A stretch of 22,846 nt of DNA, from contig NC_049992.1 in the NCBI RefSeq assembly GCF_000003815.2, positions 1,236,184 through 1,259,029 of the forward strand. Direction: 5' to 3'. A program made the position numbers and the translations under genes. The notes below the pieces were generated by a model. It was not told the DNA's origin. It saw only the letters and a program-made list of their open reading frames with translations, and did not search any database. Source of the stretch: Branchiostoma floridae. Its lineage: Eukaryota > Chordata > Leptocardii > Amphioxiformes > Branchiostomatidae. This document shows positions 1 through 9,921 of this stretch, piece by piece. Position 1 is the first letter of the stretch; every line of letters starts with the position of its first letter.

Positions 1-1294
1 GTTGCAGGTAATTGTCCAGAAAGTGACCTTCTGACCTGACGAGATATGTCGTTGTTCCTGTGCAGAAAACGCCGCCATAAGGCGTCGTCCATTTTTCTGT
101 AAGTTCTGTTTTGTCACACAATTTTCTGTGAGGCTATGAAAGAACTGACAGTCGAAAAGGCCCTGCAACAAGCTTTTCCGTCTCAGCACCGCTGACTTCC
201 TTGAGACACGTCTGTTATAAGATTTCTCTGAATTCATTATCGCAAGCCTGTCGTGTGAGTGAAGTGAAATATGCTCCGTACGTGACTTGTTTTACTCCTC
301 ACGGTGCGACAGGGGCACACGTACGCGTGTTCATAGGCTGTGCACAGGTAAGACACACCTTAGCACACCTTTCGGATGTACCTTCAGACAATCACACCTT
401 TCCCCCACACTGGCGCGGTGGCTGTCTGGGACTGAGGTAGGTAAACATAACGTTATAAGCGTCTGTATGTGAGGCTTGACAAGGCATCAGAGTGTGTTGC
501 GAGTGTCACAAAGTCTCGGATTTGAGTTTGTGTTTGTTCAGATTCGCAGTAAGCTTAACGGTAAACATGTACATGTTCATGTGCATGCTGCTCTTCCTGT
601 GGTCCTTATCATTGAACACAGCTTGACAAAACTACAAGACACACAGGAACATATATACAGAATGTTCATGTACAATGTACATTTTGTACATGGGTATCTG
701 TCCCCCATGTTTAGAAAGGCTGGTGTTACCAGTTTATATTTTCCAGATCGGCAACTATTAAATGGGCATCAATGCATATTTTTCGAGGCGCAACATGTTT
801 ATCTAATGTTTAGCCCTACTATATTTGTAAACTGTATGGATTATATTTGCTTAGAAACAGCAAGACTGCGTGATTTATGACCTTGGGCTTATACTGAATA
901 ACTATCTGAAGGTCACTGATCTGATTAGCGCCAAAAGCTCGTGACCTTCACTGTTACAGAAAATCTGATATACAATTGTGTTCAGATATATATGTAAAGT
1001 ATCTACACCCAGTCTATTTCGAGTGACTGCCTGCCTGCCTAGTATGGCAACCAAAACAACCGAATCACGTCAGGACATTAGTAATTACCTTAGGATCGAC
1101 TAGACATATGTAATACTGAACACGAGGTTAAAAACAGAGCTTTAAAAAAGGTAGAGGCATAGATGCAACCTTCATCGATGTGCATATAGAATCTGGATTT
1201 TGCTGTAGCTGTAAGATTGTTTCATCTTATACACAAGTGGTGTTTAAACTGTATGTAGTAACGTTACATGTTGATGTCGTCTCCTATGTTTCAG
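1..1294. other. Upstream region of the plus-strand gene, no coding exon recognised
   Basis: No exon with protein similarity was seen. A very good splice donor (CACAG|GTAAGA) lies at 347/348, and the first coding exon begins at an acceptor at 1294. A non-coding 5' exon ending at 347 is therefore plausible but unproven. An open frame of 134 codons at 476-880 has no recognisable domain and is probably chance. No TATA box was identified. Confidence 0.4.
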
Positions 1295-1345
1295 ACCTGT
1301 CCGTGATGACACCCCAGGGTGGCAACAAGAACTTTCTCAAACCAG
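1295..1345 (+). CDS. FAM111-like: Exon 1 (coding part 1306-1345), N-terminus
   Basis: An acceptor (TATGTTTCAG) at 1285-1294 precedes a short exon with an ATG at 1306 that encodes 13 residues (MTPQGGNKNFLKP) and leaves one base over. The exon ends at a textbook GC-type donor, AG|GCAAGT. The leftover G plus TG at 2249 makes a Val codon in the frame of exon 2, which supports the join. The frame is open back to the acceptor, so translation could start further upstream. Confidence 0.6.
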
Positions 1346-4300
1346 GCAAGTACAACACGGCATCAAAGAAAATATCTATCAGCATTCCTTTCTTACAAAT
1401 TTTCATTTTATGTAGACGATCTGCAGTGGGGTCGATTTTGTTTTTGTCTGATATTCTCAAGCTCATTTTAAATCCTAGTACAGAAATATGTGTCATAGTA
1501 TTGCCCATGTGTGTTATTTCAACAACTTCTCTCTCGTCTCGAAAATTTGGAGATATTTGTATTGAATTATTGATGTTTCAAGCTGCGCTGTTATGAAAAA
1601 CATTTTAGTTTTATCGGGTCGGTTTCGTCATATGTACATTATCATATTTTGTCCGCAAACACGTACCAGGAAAGATACGATAGATATGGCCATTAGGAAA
1701 GCCCTAGCATGGGAGGCAAGCAACAAATTGGACAAAATTTGGAAGTCTAATATCCCTAACAAATTGAAGGTCCAAGTATTCACTACTCTAGTGGAACCTA
1801 TTTTGCTTTATGGTGCGGAATTTCGGAAACCTGGACACTTACTTGTCAACTACAGAACAGATTAGACGGGACTTACACAAAGTTACTTCGCAGAGCTCAG
1901 AACATACCATGGACTCAACATGCTACACTCAAAACCATATATGGAAATCTCCCACAGCTATCCCAGAAACTGACTCACCGAAGGGTAAAGTTTGCGGGAC
2001 ACTGTTGCCGAGCAAAACAGGAATTAATGTCTTCTGTTCTTCTATGGAAACCAAGTGGCCGGGTACATTGCAGAAGTTTGACTTTTACGGACACTTTGAC
2101 TAGAGACTCTGGTATTGATTTTGAGAATTTAGAGCAAGCTATGTCAGATAGGGGCCTATGGAGTCAAATCTGTACTTGCCTGGTTCCGACCGCTGGTCGA
2201 TGATGTATGTATGTTAACAAGCTAACTGATGCTGTTCCCATCCGACAGTGGATGTTACCTTTACCGTGATCTGGGCGGGAGAAAACGGCGGTAAAACCGA
2301 GAAGCATGAAATCACGTGTCCAGGCCCCAAACCTGCCGTCCACGCCATCTCGGACAGCCTGAAACACGTGGCTGAACTTGGCGGGAAACTCGGGAGGATT
2401 CGGCTGGTACCGGAGGTCGGGTCAAAGTTCAGAGGTGAACCCAATGTGGGAGTACCGGCCAGAAGTCTGGACGGGGGCGTGTTCAAGTAAGACAAGTGGC
2501 TTTCTGTTTGTTTGTTTGTCTCATTGTTCGTCTGTGTTTCCACGTCAAGTATTTTCCATACGTTAGTCACAGCCATCGTATAGTGACGGAAGGACAAGGT
2601 CATCGTTGCTAGACAGACAGGAAGCGAAGTTCAAAGTTGACAGAATGGGTAATTTAGGAACCTCATGAAAGTAACTGACATTCCATAGCCTCCACCAGGA
2701 TTCCTATAGGGTTATAGGCTAATGAAACCCTATGCTGGCCAAACTCCCCTAGCAAATCATTCTCCTTTTAGCCAGCGTAGTAGTTACTAATATTCTGTCA
2801 TTCCAGGCCACGGGGTAAATGAGAGCGTCTATCGGGGAGGTATTGTTTTGGGTGCTAGAAACTCTAAATATTTCACGGAGGTATGGGATCCTCGAACTCT
2901 TGTTCGAAGTCAATACCAGTCATTAACCGGGATGAGGGGGATACAAACTTTGCCACGTAATGGTTTTGTTCTCGTTGCAAAAGCGTCACCTACATCGGCT
3001 GCATATAGCAGAACTGCAGTTAGAAGCTCTGATAGACATGGAAGCGTAAGCATGTGGGACTGGCTCTGTGACAAAAGACTCTTGTGACAGAAGACTCTGA
3101 CATACTTGTTTCATATCCTTCTCTAGAATCTGTTTCTATGGCGACGACGGTAAACACAAGGCCGCCCAGATGGTGAGCGCTCACACGGAGGAGGAGCTGC
3201 TCACCAAGCAGCGCTGCGCCGTGTACGTGAAGGACGCACGCAAGGACTGCATGGCAGCGGCGTATGGTCTTAAAAAAGAGGTATGATATGTTCTTATGGA
3301 GAAGGGTTAAACTTGACGTAAACAAAAGAAATACATTGTCGTACGACTCACCACATTTTGGAGTTGTCATCGTCGGAATACCTGGCCATGGGGACCCGGT
3401 GACTCAGAACACGTGACCTGATGTGTGACGTCGCAATGGGTCAAAGGTGGTTGGAAGTCGGTACCTGCCCCCGTCTTTGTTCAAGGAAAACTGCTTCACC
3501 CAGATGTGTGTAGCTTCCTTAAAAAAATGGCAACTTGGATACTTCCTGGACTTCAATACGTTACAACAGGACGTACAAACTACATGACATTTTTACACAC
3601 TATAATACAAAATTTGCATGTGATGGTCTAGATTTGGCTAATAATAACTAACGCTGTATACCAATAAGTCCCAATAAGGTCCATTTCAAAACCCGTTATA
3701 AAGTCGTCTATCTGTACTATTGCAGGAGAAGGCAGGTGTAGACGCGGTGCCGCTGATGGTGGATGTCCTTTCGGGAGAGACGCTACTCCGCGCGCTGTAC
3801 AGGGACGCGCGCTTCGACAGAGCTGTGGTCAACAGGTACGCAAATACGAAACGCCATGTCCCATGCTTCGTCCTGCAAGCTCCCTGACGCCAAACCTCCT
3901 AACTAATGACAGTTTTGTGTCAAAAAGCTATTTCTGCTGATTACACACGCTTGTTATTGCAAGGTGACTTTGGTATGGCTCAGCACCAAGGGGCCCCGGT
4001 TTCGATACTCGCCAAGCCCCCGACTTGGGAAAGGCACTTTATGTGACTTTCCCTAGGCCGCTGTGCCTCTCGGCTATTCTGTCAATTGTGTGTCAAAACA
4101 CACAGCGGATTCGATGTGCTGGTTAGTTCAATGTGATATCATGTATGTGCCAACATTTGTCACCATTGGCCTTGAGTTTGTCGCTTGTCGATGATTGGAA
4201 ATTTTTAACACAAATGATATTTTGTTTTACGAACAGATAAACTGTTATGTAGACCGATTTGAGTTGGAGAACATTTTAGTTCTGTACATTTATTTGCTTA

Positions 4301-7300
4301 GATGACGTTTCATGCTAATGTCATGATGTTGTTTCCCATGAAAGATTTGTTGCAACAAAAGTGGACGAGCCAGATTCCGGGAACCATCTGATGTCCACCG
4401 GCGCGGACCTGCACAGCAGCACGCTGGTCCTGAAGCTGGTAGATGAGGAGGAGGTGACTGACGAGGATGCGGAGAGAGCTAGAGATTATGAAGGAAGGTG
4501 GGTTTCTTAAGGCCTTAAGAGATTTTCATTGAAGAAATCTACGTATTATACAAATAGTTCCTTACATACAGGGCGTTTTTTTCACCAGGGACTAGTCATC
4601 TTGTATTTTGAATTTGGTAGCGGCCACCGTCCCCCCACAGGCTTCCAACCACTTACACATCAATCACGAAAGGAAATTTTGTTTTCGCGATCGGTATCCA
4701 TGTGTATTTGTTTGATCAACCTTGGCAGACATATTCCAGGTCATGAGGTCAGCGGAAGAATCTACTTATCGCGGAGAAGTCTTGCATTTGGTGTGTCTGT
4801 TTGCATGTTTGTGTTTTCACCGCATTGCGATGATCCGGATGATCTCACACTACTTGCTCCTCCATTGAGAGCTNNNNNNNNNNNNNNNNNNNNNNNNNNN
4901 NNNNNNNNNNNNNNNNNNNNNNNNNNNNNNNNNNNNNNNNNNNNNNNNNNNNNNNNNNNNNNNNNNNNNNNNNTAGCACTGCCAGACTATGCATCTTTAA
5001 AACCTTTAAAACCAGTGTTCATCACTATTTCTTTCCGTTAACTGTCACCTTGCAAAATACTCCCCACCATCAACTTATGCTTAGTTTCTTGCCTAGAAGT
5101 GGTCAGATAGCTTTGTATTGAACAAACTCCTTAACAATTTTTTTTCATGCGGTTAAGCCCACCTCTACTACACATGTAGTTTTAAAACCAGTGTTGCTCC
5201 CAAAGGGTCCTGTCCCGATGCCTGGCCCCGTTCCTGATCGGGAAGGACCTGGGAGAGTACTCGGGCGAAAGTAGCGAGGGCGCCGCCGATGGAGGTGGTG
5301 AGAGCGGGGCCGGGGTGTCGGGGAAGGAGTACTGGGACATGAGACGCACCCTACAGGAGGTACGGTCTGATTAATCTGGTTTAAAGTCAAAGCAAAACAT
5401 TATCCAAAAGAGTTATCCTCATATCTACATCTACAGTACCTTGACGCCACATTTTACCATAACCACCTGCAAAGGCTCAAAAGCATGTTGTTCACATCCA
5501 AAAGGATACAAAATTAGGATTTTAATTTTTCAGAGCACTCTGCTTCTATCAAGCATGACACAAAATACTAATAGCCTGACCATATAGGGTTTACAACAAA
5601 CCCCTAATTACTCAAGGAAAGTACCAAACATGCATTCACATAAGTCACATAGACATCATTATCATCATCATCACCATCCGAGGACTATCGGGCTGTCGAC
5701 CAAGCATCTTTTTTTAAGATTAGACAGAAGTTTTATGTATGAAAGAAAGTTTTGAATTTTCTTTGAGCACGTGACCTCGTCCTTTTCAGGCGCGTGATGA
5801 CATTGACGGGTTCGACGTTGATAAGATCCTATCGGAACTCCAGGACGAGCTGTCCCGGACAGACTTCGACAAGAGAACCAACATCGCAGGAGGGAAGGTA
5901 TGTCAACATTAAATCTGTTAGTTCAGTAGGAAAAAGTTATTGTGATGAAACTTGAAGAAACTTGACCTTGCCGACGTTGTTGTTACGTGTTGGTGAGGAG
6001 GAGGCAGGAGCTGAACATTCAATCAGTTCAGTAGAAAAAAAGTTCTTGTGATGAAACTTTCTGGGCCTTTACCTGTAGTCTCTACCAGACTCCGGATCGC
6101 TGGAAAAATCCGTGGATAGCGTGCTGTTCCCTACCCAGCTATATTCCTCTGGCCGGCTTACTCCTCTATTTGTTCCATTTCTACGATTTTTCCAGCGATC
6201 CGGAGTCTGGTAGAGACTACTTTACCTGGTCGACTTTGCAGTAATTATAACGTTTTGTTAACGCTTCAGCTGCCTTCCCCAGGGTCTGTATATTTACGAC
6301 AAAGGCGAAGGCACCCGACAGGTATAACAAACAGGTCTTGGTACCAGGCTTTGGTCCCAATTTCATAAAGGGGTCCTGTCGAGCAGTTCACGGGCTGTTT
6401 TTGACACTTTCGGGCGTGACCCCTATATGGCCCCATGGGACAGCACCTTGCGGCTCGATATTTGGGCCTGGCCGGGCCCCGGTAACAAATAGACTCCATG
6501 ACCTACCCGTTGGATCACCGAGGGTGTAAAGCGCCTTTCCCAAGGGCAAAACGTCAGGGGCACGGCGAGTATCGAACTACCAGTAAGGCCACAGATTCTA
6601 ATTGTGAACTTCAACCCCACAGATAGACGCTTGATCTGATCAACATGGAGATGGGCAACCTCCTATAAGTAGCACACAAGTATGGGGGTAAAACAACACC
6701 ACAACCATTAGTCTAACTCCTGTGTGGACAAGAGTGAGAGAGAGAGAATGGTTTATTCATTTCACAACCAACTTGCGGCTCGAAAGCCGAATTATCAGGC
6801 TTGTTTACATTGAGTATCGCACCTTATTGCTACTCACAAGACCATATTGTACAATTATATCATAAACAATACAATAAGACGTGTGGCATAAATATCATGA
6901 TGGATAAATATTGCAGATTCGAGTGCAATGTCTAAAAGGCAAGTTAAAATAAGGTTAAATCTATACATATTAAAAGTCTGATCATGCTAAAACTGGTTGA
7001 CTTGACCTATATACAACGTTAGCTAAAAACAGATTGTCCTGACTCCTGGTGGAGTATATACATAGCGTCTACAGTTCGTTCAAAGATTTTATCATTGCCG
7101 GTATAGCGCTGGTTAAGTAGCGGTTAGTCCCGGTAGGTTGTTGGTACCGCGCAGAGTTGCGGAGTTGCCTGCCATGTTGTTGTCCACGGGTAGGGGGCAG
7201 CCATGTGGAGAAGCGAGGAGACCTTTCAACTCTCAAGGCAAAGTCAGTACAGAGCTTCTTTCTCCGGGTTGAAAGGCGCTCAAGGCCGATGTGCTGGAGA

Positions 7301-9880
7301 GCTTCTGCGTAAGAGACGAACTGACGCCCCATCATCAACCTGCAGGCCCTTCGCTGCACCCGCTCTAAGGCGGCCGACTGTCTCTGAGTGAGTGCTGAAG
7401 CCCAGCATGGAGCGGCGTACTCGAGTAATGGTCTTATATAACCGCAGTATATGGTGTTAAGGTCTGCGATCGGCACCCCGGAACGTCGCAACCTGCTGAT
7501 GACGACCAGCCTTTTGCTACTTTTGGACACCATGACATCCACCTGGTCATCCCATTTCAGGTTAGAGCGGATGTGGAGTCCAAGCAACCTAGCCTGGGTG
7601 GTGGTTTTAAGTGCCTGTCCTGCAAGAGTCAGCACTGGAGGTTGTATGGGGGCGCGCACGAAAGAGAAGTGCATGGCCATGCATTTCTTGGGGTTGAGTA
7701 GCATGTGGTTTTCCGTAGCCCAGTTGTCAAGGTGGTTCAGATCACGTTGAAGCGATGACGGGGTAGAGATAAGCCTGATCTCTCCCAGATTGAAGTCATC
7801 TACGTATTTCCAGTGTGAGTTCTCGGTGACCGGTTTAATATCATTGATCATCGCCAGAAATACAAGAGGACCCATCAAGGTGCCCTGGGCTATACCGCAC
7901 GTCAGGCTTTCCCAGTGTGACAATGATCCCTGGTAACGTACACACTGTCGGCGATCTGAGAGAAAACTGCACACCCAAGGGATTACAGATGGTCTTGCTC
8001 CGAGGCTTATCAGCTTAGCTATAGCGGTTGTATGGCATACTCTATCAAAAGCCTTTGAGAAATCAGTGAGGGGCTATAGAAACGGAGATAGGCGCCGCCT
8101 AATGCTACTATCATGGGACAAGCTATAGAAACGGAGATGGGCTCCACCCTATTCAATGAAAAACGTGGTTAAGATTTTAACTTGTAACTAGATGAACTTT
8201 AATCCACAGTGTGATTGTGAATTGAAAGATAAGGGAAACAATTCTAACTTTGAACATGAACCCCCCAGATAGACGTGACCGGAGACGCGTTTGAGCTGAT
8301 TAACATGGAGAAGGCGGTGACGGAGGCGTGCGAGGCGGACCCGATCTGTAAGGACGGCATCCCGGGAGACATGCAGTACTCACTGGTGCACCATTTCAAC
8401 TCTGTGGGAGTAGTGGGGTGCGGAGATACAGGTACAGGGGATTGTTACTAAGAACATGATATAACAACACCTGGAGTTAGATGTGTAAAGGTTATAATTA
8501 GGTGCGACATGCAGTACTCACTGGTGCAGCACTTCAACTCAGTGGGAGTGGTGGGGTTTGAAGACACGGGTAGGGTGGACTGTCACTAAGAACGTGTAAA
8601 GGTTAGGTGTGCCAGGCAGTACTCTCTAGTGCAGCACTTTAACTCCGTACGCGTGGTGGGGTGCGGGTGCGAAGATACACTGTGAGGTACTTTTTTAACA
8701 TTTATCAACGGAACGTTTTGGCGATAGACTTAACTTAAGCCGTTGAGCCATATTTCGTCTAACACAACAAACACAACACAGCACAACAGTCAAAGTTAAC
8801 AGCGGCTAGCAGAAGTATGAGGTAATGAAATGTGTGTTTAATTTGCTGCGCTGCCTGGATTGCCCATGCAATGTCGTTTCTTACTGAAAACACGAAAGTA
8901 AGACAGTCGTCTGTTGGTATTGAGTCATGTTTTTCTTCCCTCTCCAGCCATTGGAGGCGGCTTCAGACTCGGCAGCAGATACCTGCTCACGTGCCATCAC
9001 ATGGTGGAGGCTATCCGGGAGATGGTAGGTACTACTCATCATCATCATCATCATCATCATCATATCGTTATTGTTATTGTTATTGGGTGGGCCGACTACT
9101 CACTCTTTGCAGCCAGGGGCTGAATTGAGAGCTTACAATGGGCGGGGTTAGATCGTAAGGGTCTGGAGCGAGCTGCCATTCGGCGCCACTCAGGTGACCT
9201 CAATACGACTGCAATTGCCCCAGGTGCGGCCAAGGTACTATTCAATACTACTGCCAGGACTGCACAGTTTTATAGAACGTGGAATTTCGAGTTGGTCATA
9301 AAATTATTGAGCTAGTCGATCATATCAACAGTAAGACTATGTCTTACGTGTCTACAGTGAGTGACCCGGGGTGGTATGAGAGTTGTACTGTAGAAATTGC
9401 TAGGTTTTCTTACTAAAGAGAGCAGTGGCGGTGCTAACGCGAGTGTCAGTGGAATGTAGAAGGTACACAGGCCTAGTCTAGCGGATGCACCCCAAACTTT
9501 AGTCAGCACAATTCGAGTCTATCACAACAACACTGATATGAAATACTACACAAGGCCCGTAAAAACAAGCGTTTCTGATAACATCTTTTATCTAAACTGT
9601 ACCGCTAATTTTACCAACTAGAGAAGCAAGGAAAGATACTGACTCTTTAGAGAATTTATAAAATTGCTTGATTTATGTTATATTCCGTTATGATCTGCAT
9701 GAATATCTAACCTTCATGGACCCCAGCAATGGATAGATAGGCTATTAGCCGTTACGTGACAAGGAAACTTCAAGATGAGATCTACCGGGTTGATAAAGGG
9801 ACAGAGTGCGTCTCCAAAGCTTCCCCAGCTATGCACTGTAGTTGTGTGTATTGCGTTGCAACTTTTTGTCAAATATATAT

Positions 9881-9921
<41 letters not shown>

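Noticed and set aside
476-880. 134-codon open frame upstream of the plus gene
   Set aside because: No domain, low-complexity HVHVH stretch, AT-rich context and no splice phase link to the first coding exon.
2808-3087. Possible extra exon after AG at about 2808 and the 79-codon frame at 2848-3087
   Set aside because: Exons 2 and 3 already join in frame through a split Lys codon, and no donor in a matching phase was found.
4529-5041. 170-codon open frame across the N gap
   Set aside because: It passes through 100 Ns and intron sequence; exons 5 and 6 join correctly without it.
8881-9063. Minus-strand frame starting with a run of Met codons
   Set aside because: It is generated by the TCA microsatellite and overlaps the catalytic His exon on the other strand.
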